This document shows positions 1 to 8,286 of a stretch of 64,000 nt of DNA, piece after piece. Each line of letters begins with the position of its first letter. The stretch's first letter is position 1. The notes under the pieces were generated by a model. It had not been told where the DNA came from. It did not search any database and saw nothing but the letters and a program-made list of their open reading frames with translations. The stretch covers positions 1 to 64,000 of the forward strand of contig JAFKFK010000024.1 of the NCBI GenBank assembly GCA_017307275.1, read 5' to 3'. The translations under genes and the position numbers were made by a program. Source of the stretch: Alphaproteobacteria bacterium (GTDB taxonomy: Bacteria > Pseudomonadota > Alphaproteobacteria > Reyranellales > Reyranellaceae).

Positions 1-1
1 T

Positions 2-28
2 CTGGCGCCGCGGCCTGTGGCCGCCTAG
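2..28 (+). other. possible 3' end of an upstream gene
   Basis: One forward frame is open from the window edge to a TAG at 26-28 and would end a protein in -APRPVAA. It is too short to identify, and a chance open frame in GC-rich DNA is equally possible. It matters only as the possible upstream neighbour of the monooxygenase fragment at 83. Confidence 0.15.
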
Positions 29-82
29 ATTCGCTGCAAAGCCCGACCTCTTCCCGGTCCCGGGCGCTCAGATGAGGCAGTC

Positions 83-361
83 ATGAAGAAGATCGGTTTC
101 CTGTCCTTCGGCCATTGGTCGGCCGAACGCGGCTCGGCGGTGCGTTCGGCCCAGGATGTGCTTGTGCAATCCATCGAACTGGCCGAGGCGGCCGAGGAAC
201 TGGGGGCCGACGGCGCCTATTTCCGCGTCCACCATTTCGCCCGGCAACTGGCCTCGCCCTTCCCGCTGCTGGCCGCTGTCGGCGCGCGGACGAAGAAGAT
301 CGAGATCGGCACCGGCGTGTGCATCGGCATCGGCAGGTCGACGCCCTTGCGCTTGGCATAG
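83..361 (+). pseudogene. luciferase-like (LLM class) flavin-dependent monooxygenase, N-terminal fragment
   Basis: The first ~79 residues read like the start of a bacterial-luciferase-family flavin monooxygenase: MKKIGFLSFGHW, then a helix rich in AEAAEELG, then GADGAYFRVHHFARQ and KKIEIGTGV. This family folds as a TIM barrel and oxidises small substrates with reduced FMN or F420. After GTGV (about base 319) family similarity stops; the last ~13 codons are simply the antisense of the mipZ fragment on the other strand. Full-length members have 300-plus residues, so at least two thirds of the protein is missing. The ATG at 83 follows a modest purine-rich stretch. The truncation is either a real rearrangement or an assembly chimera. 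Confidence 0.7.
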
Positions 362-606
362 GCCGCGCGATTTTCGAGATAGCGGCTCAACGTGCCCTGG
401 CGCGCATCGAGGTCGAGCGTCGCCACCCGCGCGCCGTCGCTCATCAGCGACACGGCGATATGCAGCGCCGTCGTCGACTTGCCCGAACCGCCCTTCTCGT
501 TGCCGATCACCAGCACATGGCCGCGCCCTGCCTCACGCGGCGCCTGTGTCTGGGCGACGCTCGGATTGGGGGCTGGCTGGAATGTATCACTCACCAGCGA
601 ACTCAT
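217..606 (-). pseudogene. mipZ: MipZ/ParA-type division-site ATPase, N-terminal fragment
   Basis: Reading leftward from ATG 606, the protein has a ~30-residue leader and then VLVIGNEKGGSGKSTTALHIA, the deviant Walker A of ParA/MipZ ATPases, followed by VATLDLDARQGTLSRYLENR, which matches the MipZ switch region. MipZ forms gradients from the ParB-parS poles and inhibits FtsZ assembly in alphaproteobacteria. Similarity ends near base 325 (about residue 94 of ~270); beyond that the frame only reads the antisense of the monooxygenase fragment. Its ATG overlaps the TGA of the upstream oxidoreductase (ATGA, 603-606), so the two were translationally coupled. The fragment lacks the catalytic DTPG-containing half and cannot work alone; a cell would need another mipZ copy. 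Confidence 0.75.
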
Positions 607-2714
607 GGTGCTTTGCGGATCCAGACGGCGGTGTCGTGGAACACCGCGCCGCCGTTCGGCCAACCCGGATCGGCCGAGGTCAGGATGTTGATGCCGATGC
701 CGGTCTCGAAGTTGCGATTGGGCCAGATGCCCTCGACCACGACCACGCCCTTCTGCTGGCCCTTGCGGGGCTTGGCGTGGACGACGGTCTTGCCGCGATC
801 GTTGCCGATCTCCAGCCGGTCGCCTTCGCTAATGCCCATCTCGACGCACTGCTCGGGATTCATCAGTGCCGTCGGCCGCACCTCGCGCTTCTGCGAGCTG
901 GGCGTTTCGGTGAAGGTCGAGTTGAGGAAGGTGCGCGCGGGAGCCGCGACCAGCCGGAACGGCTTGTCGTCCGTCGCATTGTCGATCACATCGAAATGGT
1001 CGGGCAGCGCCGGCATGTCCTTGCCGCGCGGACCGTAGGCCGTCCAGTCCGGCTTGAAGCGGAACTTCTTGTCGGGCCAGGCGAAGCCGTCGAGGAAGTG
1101 CGACGTCTCGAAGCCAAGATGGAAATCCTGGCCACCCTTCTGCCAGTTGGTTTCGGCATCCCACATGCCCGAGGCCTTGAGGCTCTCGTCCATGATCTCC
1201 CAGGCGGTCATGTCGAAGCCGCGATGCTTGGCACCCAGCCGCTTCGCCAGTTCGGAGATCACATAGTGGTTCTCGCGGCACTCGCCCGGCGGTTCGATCA
1301 CGGCCTTGGTCACCTGGAAGAAGGTGTGGCCGCTCGCGGTGTAGAAGTCGTCGTGCTCCAGGAACATGGTGGCCGGCAGCACGATGTCGGCGAGAGCCGC
1401 CGTCTCGGTCATGAACTGCTCGTGCACGCAGACGAAGAGGTCGTCGCGCTTGAAGCCCGCGTGGACCTTCTCCAGCTCCGGGCAGACCATCGCCGGATTG
1501 GTGTTCTGGATCAGCATGCCCGTCACCGGCGGGCCGTTCTTCAGCGCCTCGGGATCGCCGGTCAGGATCGGCCCCAGCCGCGACTGGTCGAGTTCGCGCA
1601 ACGACGTATCGATCAGGTCCGTCCCTTCGATCAGGGTCTTCTTGATCGGGTACATGCCGGTGTGGCCGTAGAGCGCGCCGCCGCCCTTGTATTTCCACGC
1701 GCCGGTGACGGCCGGCAGGCAGGTCACGGCATGCATGTTGGCCGCACCGTTGCGGCTGCGGCTGAAGCCGTGATGGCAACGGATGAACGCGGCCTTGGTC
1801 TGCCCATAGAGCCGCGCGAAGCCCACGATCTCCTCGACCGAGAGGCCGGTGATCTTCGACGCCCACTCCGGCGTACGGGTCGCGACATGGGCGGCCAGCT
1901 CGTCCGGTGCATCGGTGTAGCGGCGCAGGTAATCCCAGTCGGCATAGCCCTCCTTGAAGAGGACGTGCATGACGCCGACCGCCAGCGCACCGTCGGTGCC
2001 CGGCCTGACCGCGAGATGGATGTCGGCCTGGTCGGCCGTACCGGTGCGATAGGGATCGACCACGACCAGCTTGGCGCCACGCTTCTTGGCCTTCATGGCG
2101 TGGGTCATGACGTTGACCTGGGTGTTCACCGGGTTGCCGCCCCAGATCACCACCAGATCGGAATGCTCGTCGACCTCGCGCACGTCGGCGCCGCGCTTGG
2201 CGCCGACACCGGCGATCCAGCCGGTATCCGACAGCGTCACGCAGATGGTCGAGAACCAGCGCGAATACTTCATCGTATGGCGCAGCAGGTTGATGCCGTC
2301 GCGCTGCACCAGCCCCATGGTGCCGGCGTAGTAATAAGGCCAGATCGTCTCGCTGCCGTGCTGGCGCGCCTTGGCGATGAACTGCTCGGCCACGATGTCG
2401 AGCGCGTCCGCCCAGGAGATTTCCGCGAACTGCTTGGAGCCCTTCGGGCCGACCCGGCGCAGCGGCTTCATCAGCCGGTCGGGATGGTGGATGCGCTCGG
2501 CGTAGCGCGCGACCTTCTCGCAGATCACGCCCGCGGTGTAGTCGTTGCGCATCGAGCCGCGCACGCGACCGATCCGCTTGGCATCCAGCCGCTCGACGTC
2601 GAGCGCGCAGGTGCTGGTGCAATCGTGCGGGCAGACCGACGGCACCGTGGTGATGCCGGCATCGCCGTGCTTCACCCGTGCATTGGGGGCATAGGCATGG
2701 TCGTCGGGGGACAT
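603..2714 (-). CDS. molybdopterin-dependent oxidoreductase (DMSO reductase superfamily)
   Basis: A 703-residue catalytic subunit of the bis-MGD molybdenum family. Near the N-terminus CPHDCTSTC followed ~30 residues later by VICEK supplies the four cysteines for a [4Fe-4S] cluster. Later blocks LVVIWGGNP, LVVVDPYRTGTADQADIHL, VRPGTDGALAVGVMH and QNTNPAMVCPE are typical cofactor-binding segments, and the C-terminal third carries the aspartate-decarboxylase-like molydopterin dinucleotide-binding barrel. No Tat signal is visible, so it is probably cytoplasmic. ATG 2714 is chosen because GAGGAG precedes it by nine bases; an in-frame extension to 2813 has no such support. No dedicated electron-transfer subunit is next to it. 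Substrate unknown. A second family member lies at 20980. Confidence 0.85.
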   Translation of the reverse strand: MSPDDHAYAPNARVKHGDAGITTVPSVCPHDCTSTCALDVERLDAKRIGRVRGSMRNDYTAGVICEKVARYAERIHHPDRLMKPLRRVGPKGSKQFAEISWADALDIVAEQFIAKARQHGSETIWPYYYAGTMGLVQRDGINLLRHTMKYSRWFSTICVTLSDTGWIAGVGAKRGADVREVDEHSDLVVIWGGNPVNTQVNVMTHAMKAKKRGAKLVVVDPYRTGTADQADIHLAVRPGTDGALAVGVMHVLFKEGYADWDYLRRYTDAPDELAAHVATRTPEWASKITGLSVEEIVGFARLYGQTKAAFIRCHHGFSRSRNGAANMHAVTCLPAVTGAWKYKGGGALYGHTGMYPIKKTLIEGTDLIDTSLRELDQSRLGPILTGDPEALKNGPPVTGMLIQNTNPAMVCPELEKVHAGFKRDDLFVCVHEQFMTETAALADIVLPATMFLEHDDFYTASGHTFFQVTKAVIEPPGECRENHYVISELAKRLGAKHRGFDMTAWEIMDESLKASGMWDAETNWQKGGQDFHLGFETSHFLDGFAWPDKKFRFKPDWTAYGPRGKDMPALPDHFDVIDNATDDKPFRLVAAPARTFLNSTFTETPSSQKREVRPTALMNPEQCVEMGISEGDRLEIGNDRGKTVVHAKPRKGQQKGVVVVEGIWPNRNFETGIGINILTSADPGWPNGGAVFHDTAVWIRKAP

Positions 2715-2861
2715 TACTCGGCGCTCCTCATGGACCGGCCCAACATACAGATGACATGTCGATGAACAATGTGGATGGGAAGGGTCCCAATCCACATGTT
2801 CGCCTGATCGCACGCATCATGCAAACATACCGGGCGGCCCGCAGGCAGCCCCGGCGTGGCG

Positions 2862-3788
2862 TCAGGCCATGCCGGCGAGCCAAATCCGGTCGAACAGGTC
2901 GGCCAGCGCCCGATAGGCCAGCATGGAAACCTGATCGAAACCGCCGACGCCGACGGCGAGGAATTCGGAAAGGTGCCGGTCGACCGCGGCTGCGTCTTCG
3001 ACGCGCAAGCCCAGTTCGCCCAGATCCTCGGCGATCGACGCCTGTGCCGGCAGGTACGCGGCGGCCGACCGCAGCCGCGGCGTCGCCGCAGGCAACCGCA
3101 CCATGGCGATGCGCGTCACGGAGGGCTGGGCGTCGGGGCCGATCAGGGTCGTGCCGAACATCAATCCGCCGAGCACGCTGGCGGGCGGAGACGCCGGGAA
3201 CAGGCAGAAAGTGAGAGTCGGTACGCCACTCGTGTCTTCGCCCACGCCGCCTTGCGTCGCGCGCTTGCCGATATTGATCGCGCCTTTGAGTTCCAGCAGG
3301 CCGGTCGGCAAGACCTCGGTGTAGGTGGCAAGCAACCGGTTCGGAGCCGACGATGCCGCGACCGTCAGCTCACCCCGGATCAACCGGCCCCTGAAATAGG
3401 GCGACCAGGCGTGGGAATAGCAAACGAACGTGCCGGCCAACGAGAGGGCGGGCCCCTGCCCGTTCACACGACTTCCGAACACCTCGATGTCGCGCATCAG
3501 GGTCTTTCGATCCCGGCCGTGACGGGCGCAAAGCTCGTCGAGGAAAGAGTCGATATCGCTGTCTGCGATCCACTGACCGGGCCGGTCGAGTTCGAGCACC
3601 TTCGCCCAGTCTTCATAGACCTGGCGCTCGCGCGGTTGCGCCCGCCCCTGCAGCCATTTGTCGGCGCGGCCGATGTCGAACGACGTGTTGGCGTTAACGC
3701 GGCGAAATGCTGCCGCGAGATCCTTGCGCGCGACAGTCCCCAACAGCACCGCTGTCAGGCGCAGCTTCCGGTCGATATCTCGCGCCAC
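2862..3788 (-). CDS. unknown protein with HTH-like N-terminal segment
   Basis: Protein of 308 residues that I do not recognise. The N-terminal ~90 residues are basic and helical; ADKWLQGRAQPRERQVYEDW resembles the recognition helix and wing of XRE-like repressors that choose operators. Residues ~115-300 are mostly beta-rich and contain a LAGTFVCYSHAWSPYFRGRL segment and two Pro/Gly hinges, compatible with a small sensor domain. GTG 3788 is preferred because GGGGGAG sits five bases upstream; an extension to 3863 lacks a site. It is divergent from the autotransporter pair (gap 206 bp), so regulation of those adhesins is a fair guess, but nothing here proves it. Confidence 0.55.
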   Translation of the reverse strand: MARDIDRKLRLTAVLLGTVARKDLAAAFRRVNANTSFDIGRADKWLQGRAQPRERQVYEDWAKVLELDRPGQWIADSDIDSFLDELCARHGRDRKTLMRDIEVFGSRVNGQGPALSLAGTFVCYSHAWSPYFRGRLIRGELTVAASSAPNRLLATYTEVLPTGLLELKGAINIGKRATQGGVGEDTSGVPTLTFCLFPASPPASVLGGLMFGTTLIGPDAQPSVTRIAMVRLPAATPRLRSAAAYLPAQASIAEDLGELGLRVEDAAAVDRHLSEFLAVGVGGFDQVSMLAYRALADLFDRIWLAGMA

Positions 3789-3994
3789 CCGAACTCCCCC
3801 GCTACTCGTACGCTGCTGGATCTCCCCCTGGATTTCCAAACTGCATCTTCCTGGAAATACCACAGAATTCCAATGTGTTCCTCACGAGAGGGATACTGAA
3901 GCTCCGCATGTTGCGGCAAACACCCAGAACACTTCTTCGTCCGGGCATGGTGGGGGCTCGCGTGACGGGGATGAGGCCCAGGGTGGTCCGTCAA

Positions 3995-6900
3995 ATGAAA
4001 AGCAAATTCAAGACAACGATGGCTCGCCGGATGGCCGGCCTGCTTCAGGAAACCTGTCTCTCGACGCCGGCCTCGCGGCTAGCCCTGAGCACCCTCGTTG
4101 CAGTCGGTGTGCTGTTGCCGCTTCAGGCACATGCCGCCAACTTCAATGTCGGCACCGAAGCTCAGCTCAGGAACGCGATCAGCACGGCGGCGAACGGCGA
4201 CACCATCACCTTTACCGCCGACATCGCCCTGACCTCGCCGCTGCCGAACCTGCAGCGCAGCATCATGATCAACGGCGCCAACTTCACGCTGTCCGGGAGC
4301 AACCATAGCCGCGTCCTGAACGTGCAGTCCGGCACCGTCGATCTCGTCGACCTCAAGATCGTCAATGGCCGAGTGCAAGGTGGCAGCGGTGGCAACGCCG
4401 GTAGCGGTGGTGGCGGTGGCGGCGGTGCCGCCGGTCTCGGCGGCGCCCTGTACATTGCCAGCACAGGCGCCGTAACGGCGACCAACGTCAGCTTCAACGG
4501 CAACACGGCGTCCGGCGGCAACGGTGGTCATCGCGCCTCCAACGCTCCGGGCGGCGGCGGCGGTGGTGGTGGCACGTCGGGCAACGGCGCCAATGCGAAC
4601 GCCGGCGGCGCTGGTGGTGCCGGCGGCGGCGGCAACGGTTCGCCCACGGCATCAGGACAAGGACAGCCCGGCGGCTTCGGTGGTGGCGGCGGCGGCGGCG
4701 GTCAGCTGGCCGGCGCCGGCGGCTTTGGCGGCGGCGGTGGTGGTGGCGGTGGCGTCACCATCGGTGGCACCGCAGGTGCCGCCGGCGGCTTCGGCGGCGG
4801 CAACGGCAATGCTGCCGGTGACGCCCTCGCCGGCGGCGGCGGCGGTGCGGGCCTGGGCGGCGCGATCTTCGTGCAGGAAGGCGGCCAGCTAGCCTTCAAC
4901 GGGACGCTCACGATCTCGGGCAACACCGCCCAGGGCGGCAATGCCGGATCGACGACGTCTACTGGTGGCCAGGGACATGGTTCCGGCCTCTTTCTCCATG
5001 GCAGCGGCGAATTCACAGTCGCCCCAGCCATCGGCGAGACGCAAACGATCCAGGACACGATCGCCGACCAGAAAGGTGTCTCGGGCAGCGGCGGAAGCTG
5101 GACCCTCGACAAGCAAGGCGCCGGCACGACTATCCTGACAGGCTTCGATAACGCCTACTCCGGCGGCATCAAGATCAAAGCCGGCATCCTGCAGGGCCAT
5201 AGCGGGAGCCTGTTGGGCAACATCGCCAGCACCGGCGGCACGATCGTCTTCGATCAGCGCCTTGATGGCACCTATGCCGGCAACATGACCGGCGCAGGTG
5301 CTTTCACCAAGACCGGCCTCAACACGCTGAAACTCACAGGGAACAACACCTACAGCGGCGCCACGACGGTCACCGGCGGCACGTTGCTGCTCACCTCTGC
5401 GACCAGCCTGAGCGGTCCGGGCGGCGTCATCACGCTGAACAACGGCACGATCGGCCGCTCGGATGATTTGACGCTCGGCCCGGCGACGGTCATCGACCGA
5501 GCGGTCACGCTCGTCAACGACGGCGGCTTCGTCGTCCAGTCGGTGCGCAACGAACTCACCGTGTCCAGCGTCATCGACGGCGGCGGCCGGCTGGTCAAAT
5601 CCGGTGTCGGCACGCTCGTGCTGACGGGCACCAACACCTATGCCGGCGGCACGATGGTGAACGGCGGCCTCGTCAGCTTCGCCACGGATGCCAATCTGGG
5701 CGCGGCCGGCAGCGGGATCACCCTGGACGGCGGCTCGATCGGAACCACCACGACTCCGGCCGGCACGTCGTTCACCCGCACCATCACCCTGACCGGCAAC
5801 GGCGGCATCTCCGTCGGGCAGCACCCGATCACCTGGGCCGGCAACATCGTCGGCCCCGGTCAGCTCATCAAGAGCGGCAACGGCGAACTGGAACTCACGG
5901 GCACCAATACCTACGGCGGCGGCACCCTCGTCCAGCGCGGCACCTTGCGTATATCGTCCGACGACAAGCTGGGCTTCGCCGGCTCGGAGGTCACGCTTCA
6001 GGAAAATGGCGCCCTGCGCGCGAGCGAGACTTTCACGATCAGGCGCAACATCAATCTTGTCGGCGCGGGCGGCGTCATCCTCGTCGATGGCGGCAAGACG
6101 CTCACCCTGAACGGCATCGTAAGTGGCAGCAACATCCTCAAGGTCGGCGACGGCACGGTCATCCTCGGCGGGGCCAACACCTACACCGGCACGACGCAGG
6201 TCTCCCAGGGCATCCTGCAGGGTAACTCCAGCACCATCCGCGGCAACGTCGCCTTCGACGAGACGGGGCTGTCCAAGTCGCTGGTCTTCGATCAGGCGGT
6301 CGATGGCACCTTTGCCGGCAACATCGCAGGCGTCGGCCTCACCAACGGCAACGGCAGCGTGGTGAAGAACGGCGCCGGCACGCTCACTCTTACCGGCACC
6401 AACAAGTACACCGGCGGCACCACCGTCAATGCCGGCACTTTGCAGGGCACGACCACCAGCCTGCAGGGCAGCATCACGAACAACGCTGCCGTGATCTTCA
6501 ACCAGTCGTTCGACGGGACCTATGCCGGCAACATGACCGGCACCGGCACGTTGACCAAGAACGGCAGCGGCAAAGTCACGATCACCGGCACCAATACCAT
6601 CGGTGGCGGCACGACGATCAATGCCGGTGGCTTCGCCGTGAACGGCAGCCTGACCAGCAACGTGACGCTGAATGGCGGCATCCTGAGCGGTGCCGGCAAC
6701 ATCACCGGCGACATCACGCAGAATGGTGGCGAGATCGCGCCGGGCAACTCGATCGGCACCATCACCATCAACGGCAACTACACGGTCCGCAGCGGCATTC
6801 TGGAGTTCGAGATCAACTCCAACGGCCAGAACGACAAGATCAATGTCGTCGGCGCCGGCCACAAGGCGACCCTGCAGGGCGGCACGATCGAGGTGATTGC

Positions 6901-8242
6901 GCTCGCCGGCACGTACAGGCCCAACAGCACCTACACGCTCATCTCGGCCGCAGGTGGTGTCGTGGGCAAGTTCGACCGGACCACCAGCAACCTGGCCTTC
7001 CTGACCCCCAGCCTCAGCTACGACGCCAACAACGTCTATATCTCGCTGGCGCTGGCCTCCAATGCCTTCGCGTCGGCAGGCCAGACACAGAACCAGCAGG
7101 CGGTCGGCGGTGCGCTCGATGCCATTGCCGCCTCGGGCAATGTCGACGGCATCGTCACCGTCATGGCCAACCTGCCGAACGGTGCCGGTGCCCCTGCCCT
7201 GCAGGCGTTGAGCGGCCAGCCCTATGCCGACTTCGGCACGCTCAACACGCGCGCCTCGCAGCTCTTCATGAACTCGGTCGGTCGCCAGATGGCGACGGAG
7301 CGTGGCGCGGGCCTTGGCAGCGGTCCCCAGCGGGTTGCGTTGGCAGAGGCGTGCGTTGTCTCTTGCGATACCGTCGAGCCCAGCCGCTTCGGCGCCTGGT
7401 TTTCCGGCATCGGCAGCACCGGCAGCGTGCTGGGCGACGCCAACGCGTCCGGCCTCACCTACACCCTGGGCGGCACCGCCTTCGGTATCGACTATCGCCC
7501 CGACCCGCGTTTCCTGGTCGGCATCGCCGGCGGCTACACCTCGGGCACGCAGTGGGTCAACGGCTTCTCCGGCAACGGATACTCCGACTCGTTCAGTGTC
7601 GCGCTCTACGGTTCGTTCACCCAGAACGGCAGCGGCCCGGGCTTCTATACCGATGCACTGGTGGGCTACGCCAACGCCAACAACCGCATGCAGCGGGTGA
7701 TCTCGCTGCCCGGCAATCCTACGGCCCTCGCCAACGGCAACACCTCGGCCAACCAGTTCCTCGGCCAGATCGAGGCCGGCTACAAGTTTGGGCTCGGCTT
7801 GGGCGCCAACACCTCGATCAGCCCATTTGCTCGCCTGCAGGTCGCCTCGATCAATCAGGCCGGTTTCACCGAGTATGGCGGCGGCCCGTTCAATCTCTCC
7901 GTCGCTGCCCAGAACACGACGTCGGTCCGCACGACCTTCGGTGTCGACCTCGCCGGCAGCTTCGACATCGGCGGCGGCACGTTGCTCGACCTCGGCCTGC
8001 GACTGGGCTGGATGCACGAGTTTGCCGACACGGCGCGCCCGATGACGGCGGGCTTTGCTGCATCCCCCGGCAGTCAGTTCACGGTCTTCGGCGCCACGCC
8101 GCAGCGCGACAGTGCCGTCATCGGCTTCTCCGCCGCGACGGCGCTCAGCGATCGCACCTCCCTCTTCGTCTCCTACGACGGCGAGATCGGTGGCGGCACC
8201 GACAACCATTCCGTCCGCGCCGGCTTCAAGATCAAGTGGTGA
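3995..8242 (+). CDS. autotransporter adhesin with Gly-rich passenger (copy 1)
   Basis: Type Va autotransporter of 1415 residues. A long basic signal peptide (1-47, ending LQAHA) precedes a passenger that opens with a pectin-lyase-like beta-helix (ANFNVGTEAQL, GDTITFTADI). Residues ~128-290 are extremely Gly/Asn/Ala-rich. Then come at least nine autotransporter-associated beta repeats of the NTYSGGTTVxxGxL type (~375-880). The last ~290 residues, from SRFGAW to the terminal IKW, form the outer-membrane beta-barrel that secretes the passenger. EACVVSCD places a Cys-x3-Cys pair just before the barrel, unusual for this class. ATG 3995 was picked because it gives a signal peptide matching that of the neighbouring paralogue; start support is modest. 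Likely role: surface adhesion or aggregation. Confidence 0.85.
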   Translation: MKSKFKTTMARRMAGLLQETCLSTPASRLALSTLVAVGVLLPLQAHAANFNVGTEAQLRNAISTAANGDTITFTADIALTSPLPNLQRSIMINGANFTLSGSNHSRVLNVQSGTVDLVDLKIVNGRVQGGSGGNAGSGGGGGGGAAGLGGALYIASTGAVTATNVSFNGNTASGGNGGHRASNAPGGGGGGGGTSGNGANANAGGAGGAGGGGNGSPTASGQGQPGGFGGGGGGGGQLAGAGGFGGGGGGGGGVTIGGTAGAAGGFGGGNGNAAGDALAGGGGGAGLGGAIFVQEGGQLAFNGTLTISGNTAQGGNAGSTTSTGGQGHGSGLFLHGSGEFTVAPAIGETQTIQDTIADQKGVSGSGGSWTLDKQGAGTTILTGFDNAYSGGIKIKAGILQGHSGSLLGNIASTGGTIVFDQRLDGTYAGNMTGAGAFTKTGLNTLKLTGNNTYSGATTVTGGTLLLTSATSLSGPGGVITLNNGTIGRSDDLTLGPATVIDRAVTLVNDGGFVVQSVRNELTVSSVIDGGGRLVKSGVGTLVLTGTNTYAGGTMVNGGLVSFATDANLGAAGSGITLDGGSIGTTTTPAGTSFTRTITLTGNGGISVGQHPITWAGNIVGPGQLIKSGNGELELTGTNTYGGGTLVQRGTLRISSDDKLGFAGSEVTLQENGALRASETFTIRRNINLVGAGGVILVDGGKTLTLNGIVSGSNILKVGDGTVILGGANTYTGTTQVSQGILQGNSSTIRGNVAFDETGLSKSLVFDQAVDGTFAGNIAGVGLTNGNGSVVKNGAGTLTLTGTNKYTGGTTVNAGTLQGTTTSLQGSITNNAAVIFNQSFDGTYAGNMTGTGTLTKNGSGKVTITGTNTIGGGTTINAGGFAVNGSLTSNVTLNGGILSGAGNITGDITQNGGEIAPGNSIGTITINGNYTVRSGILEFEINSNGQNDKINVVGAGHKATLQGGTIEVIALAGTYRPNSTYTLISAAGGVVGKFDRTTSNLAFLTPSLSYDANNVYISLALASNAFASAGQTQNQQAVGGALDAIAASGNVDGIVTVMANLPNGAGAPALQALSGQPYADFGTLNTRASQLFMNSVGRQMATERGAGLGSGPQRVALAEACVVSCDTVEPSRFGAWFSGIGSTGSVLGDANASGLTYTLGGTAFGIDYRPDPRFLVGIAGGYTSGTQWVNGFSGNGYSDSFSVALYGSFTQNGSGPGFYTDALVGYANANNRMQRVISLPGNPTALANGNTSANQFLGQIEAGYKFGLGLGANTSISPFARLQVASINQAGFTEYGGGPFNLSVAAQNTTSVRTTFGVDLAGSFDIGGGTLLDLGLRLGWMHEFADTARPMTAGFAASPGSQFTVFGATPQRDSAVIGFSAATALSDRTSLFVSYDGEIGGGTDNHSVRAGFKIKW

Positions 8243-8286
8243 TCAAGGGGCGGTGAGATCGAGTTTAGGAATAAGGGTAAGCGTAA

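Noticed and set aside
156..2765. 869-codon forward open frame opposite the first molybdopterin oxidoreductase
   Set aside because: Antisense shadow caused by GC-rich third positions; composition is Arg/Ala/His-rich without any domain, while the reverse strand holds an evident enzyme.
4378..4860. dense short repeats that could be mistaken for a CRISPR or tandem-repeat array
   Set aside because: They are Gly codon runs (GGC/GGT) inside an autotransporter passenger, with no regular spacers.
4889..8209. 1106-codon reverse frame opposite autotransporter 1
   Set aside because: Mirror image of the Gly/Thr repeats; no signal, domain or ribosome site.
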